Assembly: GCF_001590835.1 (NCBI RefSeq)
Contig: NZ_LTAQ01000011.1
Location: 17,996 to 81,995 of the forward strand
From: Bacillus gaemokensis
GTDB taxonomy: Bacteria > Bacillota > Bacilli > Bacillales > Bacillaceae_G
Direction of reading: 5' to 3'
Length of the DNA: 64,000 nucleotides
Every line of letters starts with the position of its first letter. The first letter of the stretch is position 1. A program made the translations under genes and the position numbers. Under the pieces are notes generated by a model, which saw only the letters and a program-made list of their open reading frames with translations, did no database searches and was not told the origin of the DNA. This document shows positions 34,290 through 42,898 of this stretch, in pieces.

Positions 34290-35213
34290 ATGAACCTACA
34301 AGAAAGCTTCGTTACGGTATTGGATGGATCGGAAATTTATTTGCGTAAGTGGCTGCCGGGAAGTGAGCCTCGAGGAATTGTGCAGATTGCACACGGTATG
34401 ACAGAACATGCTGGTGTTTATACAGAATGTATTCATGCCTTATTACAAGCTGGATATGGCGTCTATGCTCATGATCATAGGGGACATGGGAAAACCGTAA
34501 AGCAGGAAGAGGACTATGGTCATTTTGAACCCAATGTTGGCTGGAATCATGCTGTTTCTGACGTGATTTTTGTATCGGAATATATTCGAAAGCAGCATAC
34601 TAGCCCGCTTTTTTTATTAGGACATAGTATGGGCTCTTTCTTATCAAGACGTGCTGTACAACTTCGTGGTGAGTTGTATGATGGGTTTCTTATTTCAGGA
34701 ACAGGTGGTAACCCAGGGATTTTAGGGGCTATTGGTCATAAAGTAGCAACAATTGAGATGAAGGTTCGCGGAAAAAAAACGAAAAGCCCAATGTTAAACT
34801 TTTTATCATTCGGGAATTTTAACTCGCATTTTAAACCGAATCGTACGAAGTTTGATTGGCTTTCTTCAGATACAAATCAAGTTGATAGATATATAGAAGA
34901 TCCGTTATGTGGTTTTATTTGTTCAACAAGCTTTTATCGTGAATTATTTAACGGTGTACTTGAAGTGAATAAACTAGAGGAATATAAGAAAACGCCAAAA
35001 GACCTTCCAATACATATTTTTTCTGGAGACCATGATCCAGTCGGAAACATGGGGAAAGGCGTAAAAGAAGTATACGAAATGTATAAAAAATGTGGTGTAA
35101 AAGATGTAACAATACGCTTATATGAAAATGGGAGACATGAAATGTTTCATGAAGTAAATAGACATGAAGTATTTCAAGACTTAATTGATTGGCTAAATGA
35201 ACATATTGTATAA
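34290..35213 (+). CDS. Alpha/beta hydrolase, lysophospholipase/monoacylglycerol lipase-like
   Basis: A 307-residue cytosolic hydrolase of the Hydrolase_4 (serine aminopeptidase S33) group. It shows the oxyanion region IAHGMTEHAGVY, AHDHRGHGKT, the nucleophile elbow LGHSMGSFLSRR, acid in FSGDHDPVG and catalytic histidine in NGRHEMFHEVNR. The arrangement is that of PldB-like lysophospholipases. An upstream in-frame ATG exists (34236), but GGAGG is placed for 34290. It probably cleaves acyl esters of lipids; the substrate is unproven. Confidence 0.87.
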   Translation: MNLQESFVTVLDGSEIYLRKWLPGSEPRGIVQIAHGMTEHAGVYTECIHALLQAGYGVYAHDHRGHGKTVKQEEDYGHFEPNVGWNHAVSDVIFVSEYIRKQHTSPLFLLGHSMGSFLSRRAVQLRGELYDGFLISGTGGNPGILGAIGHKVATIEMKVRGKKTKSPMLNFLSFGNFNSHFKPNRTKFDWLSSDTNQVDRYIEDPLCGFICSTSFYRELFNGVLEVNKLEEYKKTPKDLPIHIFSGDHDPVGNMGKGVKEVYEMYKKCGVKDVTIRLYENGRHEMFHEVNRHEVFQDLIDWLNEHIV

Positions 35214-35253
35214 AGAGAAAACTCACTTTTGGTGGAAGTGGGTTTTCTTTTTA
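35212..35253 (+). terminator. Terminator after the lysophospholipase-like gene
   Basis: AAAGAGAAAACTCACTT pairs with AAGTGGGTTTTCTTTTT, with a T-tract at the end. Confidence 0.82.
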
Positions 35254-35272
35254 AAACATTGGAGGAGTAAGC

Positions 35273-35878
35273 GTGAGTGAATTTGTAGATAAAGAGTATG
35301 TAGAAATAGATTTTCGATATATTGCTATAAAAGAAGAGGAATTAAAAAACTGTACATTCATTAAATGCCGTTTCAGGGATGTAGATGCATCAGAAGTTTT
35401 CACGAAAAATTGTAATTTTATAGAATGTGATTTTACTGGTACTCTTTTTAATGCGTGTATTCATCAAGGAACTACGTTTGCCAATTGTAACTTTTCTGGA
35501 GCAAATTTATTTGTTTCTAAATTTGAAGAATGTAAAATGACTGGTTCTGATTTTGAAGAGACGAATGTAGATGGGATAACAATTGTAGCTGGTGATTGGT
35601 CATATACAAATTTAAGATTCGTTAATTTAAGTAAACAAAAGTTAAAAGGTATTCGCTTAGTTGAAGCTGACTTGTATGAATGTAATTTAGAAAAAGCAGA
35701 TTTACGTGATGCTGATTTGACAGGTGCGCAGTTAGGGAAAGCGAAGCTAGTAGGTGCAGATTTAAGAGGAGCAATAGTTGATCGAATTGACTTTAGAGCA
35801 TTTGATTTGAAAAATGTAAGGTTGGATATTGAGCAGGCCGTTGCTGTAGCGAGGTGTTATGGAGCGAAGGTAAATTAA
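35273..35878 (+). CDS. Pentapeptide-repeat protein
   Basis: A 201-residue protein of A(D/N)LXX-type repeats forming a right-handed beta-helix. Many units are visible, such as CNFSGANLF, ADLYECNLEKADLRDADL and AKLVGADLRGA. The start is GTG with GGAGG 7 nt upstream. Size and repeat layout recall Qnr/McbG-like DNA-gyrase-protecting proteins, but the family is functionally mixed. I do not claim quinolone protection. Confidence 0.83.
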   Translation: MSEFVDKEYVEIDFRYIAIKEEELKNCTFIKCRFRDVDASEVFTKNCNFIECDFTGTLFNACIHQGTTFANCNFSGANLFVSKFEECKMTGSDFEETNVDGITIVAGDWSYTNLRFVNLSKQKLKGIRLVEADLYECNLEKADLRDADLTGAQLGKAKLVGADLRGAIVDRIDFRAFDLKNVRLDIEQAVAVARCYGAKVN

Positions 35879-35880
35879 AT

Positions 35881-35922
35881 TATTTTTAACACCGTTCAAA
35901 TTTTTGAACGGTGTTAAAAATA
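35881..35922. repeat. Perfect 42-bp palindrome between converging genes
   Basis: TATTTTTAACACCGTTCAAA (35881-35900) and its exact complement (35903-35922) are separated by two bases. The T-run lies on the outer left and the A-run on the outer right, the reverse of a normal bidirectional terminator. It may still terminate weakly, form a cruciform, or bind a protein. Confidence 0.7.
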
Positions 35923-35951
35923 GTAAATCTATCGGAAAGCAACATACATTA

Positions 35952-36932
35952 TCAATAATTAGTCTCTGTATAAGAAGCTATTTCATTAGCAAGAGTTGAT
36001 GTTAATATTGTCGATACATTGCTTAAAATAATGATTGTTACATCCTTTTCAATCAATCTTAAATAAGATGATGTAAAACCATTAATGCCGCCATGATGGA
36101 ATACAAGTTTATTATTTTGTGTTGTCATAGAAATATTCCACCCGTAACCATATTCATAACTACCTGCAGTAAACATACGAGAAGTTATGTCACTAGATAA
36201 CAAACGATTCTCTTTTATTGCAAGATCAAGTAAATGTAAATCTTCGACTGTTGAAAATAATCCACCAGCTGAATATGAGTTAGACATGTTAATAAATGAT
36301 GCAGGCTGCAAGTGATTAGTAGGATGTAGTTCATAACCATTTGCCTTATATTTTTGAATCGTACTGTTAGAATCAAGTCCTGTATTCATCATAGATAAAG
36401 GCTGTAAAATCTTCAACTTAAGAAATTCTTCATAAGAAATACCACTTATAACTTCAATAATCTTTCCTAATACAATATATCCTGAATTAGAATAATTAAA
36501 TGTTTCTCCCGGATTAGATTCAAATGGACAGGTAATAATCCAGTTTATTAACTCATCTGGTGTCCGAGACTCACAAGACTTTAATAAAAAGTCTTGTTGA
36601 GAGGTAATATTACCAACCCCAGATGTATGAGTGAGTAGGTGATCAATCGTGATTAGGTTACCTTTTGGAAAAACTGGAATGAATCTATTTATAGTATCAT
36701 CAAATTGTAACTTGTTTTCCTCAATTAACATTAAAATAGCAACCGCGGTAAAGATTTTAGTTACAGATCCAATACGGAACTTAGTTGTAGATGTATTTGG
36801 AATATCCCAATCATAATTAGCTTTTCCAAATGACTTCTTATATGTGGTCTTTCTTTGGTGAGTTACAAGGATCGTTCCATTAAACGTTTCGTTGTTTGTA
36901 TATAAAAATGAATTAATATATGAGTTTAGCAA
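35952..36932 (-). CDS. Serine hydrolase, beta-lactamase/D-Ala-D-Ala carboxypeptidase family
   Basis: A 326-residue class C beta-lactamase-like protein. SVTK (Ser-x-x-Lys, about residues 55-58), the Tyr-x-Asn motif YSNSGYIVLG and HHGG in the third position define the PBP4*/EstB-type group. It has no clear signal peptide, so it is probably cytosolic and an esterase or peptidase rather than a beta-lactamase. The start is TTG 36932, with AAAGGAG 9 nt upstream. It stands alone. Confidence 0.82.
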   Translation of the reverse strand: MLNSYINSFLYTNNETFNGTILVTHQRKTTYKKSFGKANYDWDIPNTSTTKFRIGSVTKIFTAVAILMLIEENKLQFDDTINRFIPVFPKGNLITIDHLLTHTSGVGNITSQQDFLLKSCESRTPDELINWIITCPFESNPGETFNYSNSGYIVLGKIIEVISGISYEEFLKLKILQPLSMMNTGLDSNSTIQKYKANGYELHPTNHLQPASFINMSNSYSAGGLFSTVEDLHLLDLAIKENRLLSSDITSRMFTAGSYEYGYGWNISMTTQNNKLVFHHGGINGFTSSYLRLIEKDVTIIILSNVSTILTSTLANEIASYTETNY

Positions 36933-37337
36933 ATTTCAGGCACTCCTTTAAATTTTGGAATATTAGTTACCTGAAATGTTGTCCAACGGCATAAGCAACT
37001 CCCCCTAAAGGATGGTTTGTTTTGGAATACTTTTCTATTTTATAGTGCTAGTAAGGAAAGAATCAAGGGGAATATGAAAGAGCTATGATAAGTTCTATAT
37101 TTTTAAAGAGATTACACAATAAACGATTGTAAAGTAAGGTTTAGGTATAGTTCGTTATTGAAGACCACGCAAGATGATTGAGATGAAATACAGGGGTGAT
37201 AGCTCTATGGATTATATAAATAGAATATTAATTATTACAAAAGTGTAAGGTTTGTGTAATGTAAATAGATAATTCAGTTTTAGTACCTGTGATAGTATAC
37301 GAAATATCAAAACTGAAAGAAGATTAAAGGTGGAAAA
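36933..37337. other. Intergenic region with a gene-tail repeat and an inverted repeat before the YxeA-like gene
   Basis: 37052-37108 is one copy of a 57-bp sequence repeated at 38302-38358 with three differences. It encodes the end of a small membrane protein (RKESRGI then stop) and follow-on sequence. TTCAGTTTT (37273-37281) and AAAACTGAA (37309-37317) form an inverted repeat near the expected promoter. No intact gene is seen. Confidence 0.5.
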
Positions 37338-37730
37338 ATGAAAAAACTAATAGGAATCGTAGTAATATTTTTTGTTGGAATTATTGCATGGGGTATTGCT
37401 GATAAAGAAGATTCATTTGGTATTAAGAGTTGGATGACATCGGAGTATTATGTTCAAATTAATGGAGATGGTAAAGAAGCAACGGCTGTAGCTGATGATG
37501 GTACAAAAGATAAATTCAATTGGTATACATTAAAAGCGTATAATGCATATGGGGATGAAAAAACGATTTATTTTCATGGAATGAAAAAATTAAGAGTGAA
37601 TGCATATCTCCGTGTTGAAATAGGTGGAAAATACAACGGTGAATCTTATTATGGAATTCATAGATATGAAGAAGTAAGACCTGAAGATATGCCTAAAAAA
37701 GCAAAAGAAAAGTTGGATAAAAAACAGTAA
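37338..37730 (+). CDS. YxeA/DUF1093-family secreted or membrane-anchored protein
   Basis: A 130-residue protein with an N-terminal hydrophobic segment (about 3-22) and a YxeA domain with EYYVQINGDGKEA, FNWYTLKAYNAYGDEKTIYFHG and LRVNAYLRVEI. YxeA proteins are small extracytoplasmic proteins of unknown function. AAAGGTGG precedes the ATG. An inverted repeat lies upstream. The two flanking copies of a 57-bp repeat suggest the locus arose by local duplication. Confidence 0.8.
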   Translation: MKKLIGIVVIFFVGIIAWGIADKEDSFGIKSWMTSEYYVQINGDGKEATAVADDGTKDKFNWYTLKAYNAYGDEKTIYFHGMKKLRVNAYLRVEIGGKYNGESYYGIHRYEEVRPEDMPKKAKEKLDKKQ

Positions 37731-37853
37731 TTACATAGTTAGAAATGAACAGTGCACTTTTTGTTTCACCTTTTGAGACGAACAAGCATATATTGGAGTA
37801 TAGGACAAGCTAACCGCCGCTTATATCCTATTCATTACTCCTTATCGCGTTGA

Positions 37854-37887
37854 AGAGCATCTAATAGGGCAGATGCTCTCTTTTTAT
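37854..37887 (+). terminator. Terminator downstream of the YxeA-like gene
   Basis: AGAGCATCT (37854-37862) pairs with AGATGCTCT (37871-37879), followed by CTTTTTATT. Confidence 0.8.
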
Positions 37888-37997
37888 TGATCAAAATGGA
37901 CATTTGAATGAGTAATACGTTACATCTACATAAAGGAGAATGGGCTTTGTATCTCTAATATATTTTAGGTGAAATATAATTAGAAAGGAGACATTAT

Positions 37998-38250
37998 ATG
38001 TCGAATGAAAATGTGCAATCACAAGGATATCAATTCCAAATTCCAAACCCTAATCTGAATCAATTGGAGCGTTTAGTTAGTATTTGGAAGGTTAGTGGAG
38101 GCGCTGAAGGTACCGTCACTTAAGAGTGGATGGAAGGGCTCACCTGCTTACTTTAAAGGAGTATTCAGCCAAGACGGCAACGTGAATATCGGTGCGTGGG
38201 TCTATCCTAATGGCGGTGGCTATGAATCAATCATGACAAGGATAAAATAG
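37998..38250 (+). pseudogene. DUF1579-like protein, internally deleted
   Basis: ATG 37998 with AAAGGAG opens SNENVQSQGYQFQIPNPNLN, continues to LVSIWKVSGGAEGTVT and then hits TAA where EWMEG would follow. The rest resumes in another frame as GSPAYFKGVFSQDGNVNIGA to TRIK and TAG 38248-38250. The middle of the domain is missing. The head and tail fit the small lipocalin-like DUF1579 proteins of bacilli, so this is a remnant with a stop and a large deletion. Confidence 0.68.
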
Positions 38251-38358
38251 TTTTTGTAATCTTAGGCGCTGTCGTGATCGGTATAGCGTCTTATTTGTTG
38301 TTAAGGAAAGAATCGAGAGGAATATGAAAGAGTTATGATAAGTTCTATATTTTTAAAG
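38226..38358 (+). repeat. Membrane-protein tail and second copy of the 57-bp repeat
   Basis: An open frame without start reads DKDKIVFVILGAVVIGIASY and ends LLLRKESRGI at TGA 38325-38327. It overlaps the end of the DUF1579 remnant. The following 57 bp (38302-38358) repeat 37052-37108. Both copies keep the last codons of the same lost membrane protein. Confidence 0.6.
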
Positions 38359-38435
38359 GACTTATTGGATTTTTTAAGAAGTAATTCTAATTTGGTAAGT
38401 TAAATATCAATATAAGATGAAGAGAGGGACTAGGG

Positions 38436-38882
38436 ATGAAAACGAGAGAGGCCGTACTAAGCGAAGCAAATGAACTCAGTGAACTAGCACTAAACTCAAA
38501 AGCAACTTGGGATTACAGCGAAGAATTTATACTGGCATGTAAGGAAGATTTAACGATTACGGAAAAGTATATTAAAAATCACTACGTATATATTTTAGAA
38601 AATGAAGGAGTGAAAATTGGTTTTTTCTCATTCCAACGAAAAGAAGAAGATGTTCTCGATTTTTTATATTTATATCCAAATTATAAGGGGAAAGGCTATG
38701 GGGAAATTCTATGGCGGAGTGTCGTAGAAAAAGCAGCGGAATTAGGAATTAAGAGTTTCATGATTGATAGTGATCCAAATGCGAAAGGCTATTACATGAA
38801 GATGGGAGCAAAGTTAATTGGGGAGACACCTTCAACAGTATTTAAAGATCGTGTTCTGCCACTTTTACAATACGACGTATAA
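38436..38882 (+). CDS. GNAT-family N-acetyltransferase
   Basis: A 148-residue single-domain acetyltransferase. The acetyl-CoA site is LYPNYKGKGYGEILW (about 82-96), preceded by VKIGFFSFQ and followed by DSDPNAKGYYMKMGAK, the usual final strand. GAGAGGG precedes the ATG. The next gene starts 27 nt later, so they may be co-transcribed. The acceptor substrate is unknown. Confidence 0.88.
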   Translation: MKTREAVLSEANELSELALNSKATWDYSEEFILACKEDLTITEKYIKNHYVYILENEGVKIGFFSFQRKEEDVLDFLYLYPNYKGKGYGEILWRSVVEKAAELGIKSFMIDSDPNAKGYYMKMGAKLIGETPSTVFKDRVLPLLQYDV

Positions 38883-38909
38883 ACTTTGGTATACATAGGA
38901 GATGCTGAA

Positions 38910-39254
38910 ATGAGAGATTTAGAAATTGCACAGGTACACAAGGTTTTAATGAAATCTTTGTCACTTGAAACAAGCTCAAAGTGGACGAAAGGAAATCCAG
39001 CAAAAGGACAATGTGGTGTAACAGCACTTGTTATACATGATTTGTTTGGAGGAGAAATAAAGAAGACGCAAGCTGGCGAGGCTTGGCACTTTTACAACGT
39101 TATAAATGGCAAGCAATATGATTTTACAGTAACACAATTTTTGGAAGAGATAGCCTATATGGATATTACTTCTAATAGAGAAGAAGCATTTGCAGATACG
39201 AATGAAAGACAATATTACGCTTTAAAACAGAAGGTGCATATCTTTATACAATAG
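38910..39254 (+). CDS. YunG-family protein
   Basis: A 114-residue protein opening MRDLEIAQVHKVLMKSL and containing KGQCGVTALVIHDLFGGEI and GEAWHFYNVINGKQYDFT. The Cys, His and Asp are placed as in a small papain-like fold. This matches the YunG family, whose function is unknown; the catalytic reading is inference. An in-frame TTG at 38886 is possible, but AGGAGATG favours ATG 38910. Confidence 0.78.
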   Translation: MRDLEIAQVHKVLMKSLSLETSSKWTKGNPAKGQCGVTALVIHDLFGGEIKKTQAGEAWHFYNVINGKQYDFTVTQFLEEIAYMDITSNREEAFADTNERQYYALKQKVHIFIQ

Positions 39255-39364
39255 AATTTGTTTGAAGTGAAATATCTTTTGACTCTTAATGTTTAATGAG
39301 TTACTATAATGGTGGTAACTTATTAAAGGGAATATACTTCATAGAGTTGAGAGGGGAAATACTT

Positions 39365-40672
39365 TTGAAAACAGCTTATGTAAGCGCTGCGATTGCAACT
39401 TTAAATGAACGGAATGAAGTGTTTAAAAACGGATATATCATTGTAGAAGATGGTAAGATTATAGAAGTGCAGAATGGTGAATTTTCTAATGAAAATCAAA
39501 TAGATGAAGTAATTGATTTGAATGGTAAGTGGGTATTGCCAGGTCTTGTGAATACACACACGCATGTCGTGATGAGTCTTTTACGCGGAATTGGCGATGA
39601 TATGTTATTACAGCCGTGGCTTGAAACGAGAATTTGGCCACTGGAAAGTCAATTTACTCCAGAACTTGCAGTTGCTAGTACAGAACTTGGTTTATTAGAA
39701 ATGGTGAAAAGCGGGACGACAACATTTTCTGATATGTTTAATCCCATTGGTGTAGATCAAGATTCGATTATGGAGACGGTTCGTAATAGCGGAATGCGTG
39801 CGGCAGTTTCAAGAACTTTATTTAGCTTTGGAACGAAAGAGGACGAGAAGAAAGCAATTCAAGAGGCAGAGAAATATGTAAAACGATATTATAGTGAGAG
39901 TGGCCTGTTAACAACGATGGTTGCTCCTCATAGTCCATATACATGCTCTACAGAAATGTTAGAAGAGTGCGCCCGAATTGCAGTGGAAAATCATACAATG
40001 GTTCACATTCACCTTTCAGAAACAGAGCGTGAAGTACGAGATATTGCAGCACAATATGGAAGACGTCCAGTAGCGTATGCAGCAAGTTGTGGTTTATTTA
40101 AAAGACCAACAGTGATTGCACATGGTGTTGTGTTAAATGAAAATGAGCGCGCTTTCTTAGCAGAACACGATGTTCGGGTAGCTCATAATCCAAATAGTAA
40201 TTTGAAATTAGGATCTGGTATAGCAGATGTGAAGTCGATGCTAGAAGCGGGAATCAAAGTAGGGATTGCAACGGATAGCGTTGCATCTAACAATAACTTA
40301 GACATGTTTGAAGAACTTCGCGTTGCAACGTTATTACAAAAAGGCATTCATAAGGATGCAACGGCATTACCTGTTGAAACAGCTCTTTCCTTAGCGACAA
40401 GAGGAGCAGCAGAAGTAATTGGAATGAAACAAACAGGTTCAATCGCGGTAGGAAAATGCGCTGATTTTATTACAATTGATCCATCCAATAAGCCGCATTT
40501 ACAACCAGCTGAGGAAGTATTATCGCACCTTGTTTATGCAGCAAGTGGAAAAGATGTATCTGATGTTATTATTAATGGAGAGCGTGTTGTGTGGCGTGGT
40601 GAATGTAAAACATTAGATGAAGAGCGAATTATTTTTGAAGCGGGTCGTTTTAAACGAGGATTAAAGATGTAG
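39365..40672 (+). CDS. mtaD: 5-methylthioadenosine/S-adenosylhomocysteine deaminase
   Basis: A 435-residue metal-dependent amidohydrolase that removes ammonia from MTA, SAH or related nucleosides. Metal ligands are in GLVNTHTHVVMSLLRG (about 56-71), APHSPYTCS, VHIHLSE, IAHGV and the final aspartate in IATDSVASNNN. The frame begins at 39296, but a TTG at 39365 after AGAGGGG gives the normal N-terminus (KTAYVSAAIATLNE). Single-gene unit with its own terminator. Confidence 0.88.
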   Translation: MKTAYVSAAIATLNERNEVFKNGYIIVEDGKIIEVQNGEFSNENQIDEVIDLNGKWVLPGLVNTHTHVVMSLLRGIGDDMLLQPWLETRIWPLESQFTPELAVASTELGLLEMVKSGTTTFSDMFNPIGVDQDSIMETVRNSGMRAAVSRTLFSFGTKEDEKKAIQEAEKYVKRYYSESGLLTTMVAPHSPYTCSTEMLEECARIAVENHTMVHIHLSETEREVRDIAAQYGRRPVAYAASCGLFKRPTVIAHGVVLNENERAFLAEHDVRVAHNPNSNLKLGSGIADVKSMLEAGIKVGIATDSVASNNNLDMFEELRVATLLQKGIHKDATALPVETALSLATRGAAEVIGMKQTGSIAVGKCADFITIDPSNKPHLQPAEEVLSHLVYAASGKDVSDVIINGERVVWRGECKTLDEERIIFEAGRFKRGLKM

Positions 40673-40712
40673 TTGTAAGGTGAAAATCACTGATGAAATA
40701 GAGAAAATTGAT

Positions 40713-40765
40713 AAAAAACACTATCCCTTTTAGTAAATAGAAGAAGAATAGTGTTTTTTATTTTA
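40713..40765 (+). terminator. Terminator after mtaD
   Basis: AAAAAACACTAT (40713-40724) pairs with ATAGTGTTTTTT (40748-40759), followed by ATTTT. Confidence 0.82.
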
Positions 40766-40866
40766 TAATGAATAAATATTCGTTAAAATGTAAGGGATTT
40801 ACAGTGATATTTCTGTTATAATATATAACGTTTTATAATATTATTTGAATTTAAGGAGAAAGATTC

Positions 40867-42495
40867 ATGAAGCAACATGATAAGCGATTAATAGTATTTA
40901 TACTTACAGCAGTTTTACTTTTAACAGCTTGTAGTAGCAAAACTGTTAAAACAAATGAAGTAGCACAAAAACAGGTGTTAAACGTAACAATATCAGAAGA
41001 AATTCCCTCCCTTGATACAGCGAAAGCGATGGACGGTACATCATCACATGTAATGCAAAATATATTTGAAGGGTTATATGTACTGGATCATCAAGATAAG
41101 CCTATTCCTGGTGTGGCGAAGTCATTTGAGAGAAGTGAGGATGGGAAAAGATATACATTCCATTTGCGTAAAGATGCAAAATGGTCAAATGGGGAATCGG
41201 TAACAGCATATGATTTTACTTTTGCGTGGAAACGGGCGTTGAGTCCTGAAACAGCAGCTCAATATGCATACTTGCTATTTGATATAAAAAATGCGAGAGA
41301 AATAAATAAAGGTATATTGGATGCTGATCAACTAGGAGTAAAGGTATTAGATAATTATACGCTAGAAGTACAATTAGAACAGCCTGTCCCATATTTACTA
41401 CAATTATTAGCATTACCTATTTATTTACCACAGCATGAATCGTTTGTGAAAGAACAAGGAAATAGATATGGATTAGAGCCAAATAATCTTATATACAATG
41501 GGGCGTTTGTGTTAGAAAAGTGGAAGCATGAACAAGAATTTCAATTGAAGAAAAACAATACATATTGGGATAAGAAGCAAGTGAAGCTAGAGGTAATAAA
41601 TTTTCATATTGTAAAAGATACAATGACGGCTGTAAATTTATATGAATCTGGTAGTATGGATCGTGCTCCTGTTAGTGCAACATTTGTAGATCAATACAAG
41701 GGCAAAAAGGAATTGCATATGAAAAAAGACTCTGCGATAGCCATGTTACGTTTTAATGAAAAGAATGCTACGTTAGCAAATAAAAAAATCAGGCAGTCTA
41801 TTTCTTTAGCACTGAATAAAGAGGAATTTGTAAATCACTTTATCAATAATGGTGCAACACCTGCAGAAGGTCTTATACCGATAGGATATAAGAATGAAAC
41901 AAATGGAAGAGATTTTCGACAGGAAAATGGTGATCTTGCTGTGTATGATTTGCAAAAGGCTAAACGAATTTGGGAAGATGCAAAAAAAGAACTTCGTACA
42001 GAAAGTGTCACACTTGAATTCTTAACATTTGAACAAGACAACGCAAAACGTATAGCAGAATATATAAAAGGAGAGCTTGAAAAGCACTTGCAAGGCTTAA
42101 AGATACAGATTAAGCAACAACCATCTAAACAAAAATTACAGCTTGAACAAACAGGGCAGTATGATATATCTATGGTAGTGTGGGGGCCAGATTACAAAGA
42201 TCCTATAAATTACTTAGAGTTATTTACGACAGATAATCCGAATAATAAAATGAAGTATTCAAATTCGTATTATGACGATCTTATAAATAAAGCTAAATAT
42301 GATATTGTATTAGATCGACAGAAAAGATGGGAATCTTTACAAGAAGCAGAGAGAGTATTGTTAGAAGATGTTGCTGTTGCTCCGCTTTATCATACTGGTT
42401 CAGCATATATACAAAAGGAGTATGTAAAAGGGATTGAAAAGCATCAATTTGGTGGTGTGTATACATATAAAAATGCTTTTATAACTCAAAAGTAG
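40867..42495 (+). CDS. Oligopeptide-binding lipoprotein (OppA-like), second copy
   Basis: A 542-residue family 5 solute-binding protein with lipobox LTACSS (Cys about 21). Conserved segments LNVTISEEIPSLDTAKAMDG, DAKWSNGESVTAYDF and YNGAFVLEKWKHE parallel the paralogue at 3497-5137. Both lack neighbouring transporter components. Peptide preference cannot be predicted. AAGGAG precedes the ATG; a terminator follows. Confidence 0.9.
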   Translation: MKQHDKRLIVFILTAVLLLTACSSKTVKTNEVAQKQVLNVTISEEIPSLDTAKAMDGTSSHVMQNIFEGLYVLDHQDKPIPGVAKSFERSEDGKRYTFHLRKDAKWSNGESVTAYDFTFAWKRALSPETAAQYAYLLFDIKNAREINKGILDADQLGVKVLDNYTLEVQLEQPVPYLLQLLALPIYLPQHESFVKEQGNRYGLEPNNLIYNGAFVLEKWKHEQEFQLKKNNTYWDKKQVKLEVINFHIVKDTMTAVNLYESGSMDRAPVSATFVDQYKGKKELHMKKDSAIAMLRFNEKNATLANKKIRQSISLALNKEEFVNHFINNGATPAEGLIPIGYKNETNGRDFRQENGDLAVYDLQKAKRIWEDAKKELRTESVTLEFLTFEQDNAKRIAEYIKGELEKHLQGLKIQIKQQPSKQKLQLEQTGQYDISMVVWGPDYKDPINYLELFTTDNPNNKMKYSNSYYDDLINKAKYDIVLDRQKRWESLQEAERVLLEDVAVAPLYHTGSAYIQKEYVKGIEKHQFGGVYTYKNAFITQK

Positions 42496-42507
42496 GCATG
42501 CTGAGAG

Positions 42508-42550
42508 AAAAAAGGGCTAAGTGCTATACAGAAGCACTTAGCCCTTTTTA
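42508..42550 (+). terminator. Terminator after the second oppA-like gene
   Basis: AAAGGGCTAAGTGCT pairs with AGCACTTAGCCCTTT, with A- and T-runs. Confidence 0.87.
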
Positions 42551-42570
42551 TGTTTCTTAAATCATTTTAA

Positions 42571-42729
42571 AACAAATCTAGAAAAAAGTTTTTTGAAAGC
42601 ATGTTTCTTTCAGAAGGATTACCATTATATTTTCGAGATATTGAGGGGCCAACTATGCCAAAAGGTGGGATTCGTATAGAGAGTGGAAATGAGGTGCCGA
42701 TAGGTGATATCATTTCACCTTTGACCTAA
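42571..42729 (+). pseudogene. Unidentified C-terminal gene fragment
   Basis: An open frame of 52 codons without SD or credible start reads SEGLPLYFRDIEGPTMPKGG, then IRIESGNEVPIGDII, and ends at TAA 42727-42729 before a terminator. The composition is protein-like, so it is probably the tail of a deleted gene. I do not recognise the family. Confidence 0.4.
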
Positions 42730-42773
42730 AATAAATCCCCTCTCCTTAAGAAGAGGGGATTTATTTTATTTTG
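42728..42773. terminator. Terminator after the gene fragment and before mntH (convergent)
   Basis: AAATCCCCTCT pairs with AGAGGGGATTT, followed by ATTTTATTTT. Confidence 0.8.
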
Positions 42774-42898
42774 TTGATTATGTAACTGAATTCTCGGATT
42801 AAATATGATGAAGACGAATAATGAAATGGGGATATTTGTAACGTTACTATTGAAATAAAAAAGATACCATCCGAGTTCGAATGATATCTTTCCTCTTA

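Noticed and set aside
35273-35878. Calling the pentapeptide-repeat gene a quinolone-resistance (qnr) gene
   Set aside because: The repeat fold alone does not show gyrase binding, and the sequence lacks features I could tie specifically to Qnr.
42601-42729. A real 42-residue gene starting at ATG 42601
   Set aside because: No SD precedes the ATG and the open frame extends upstream of it without a start, as expected of a gene tail.
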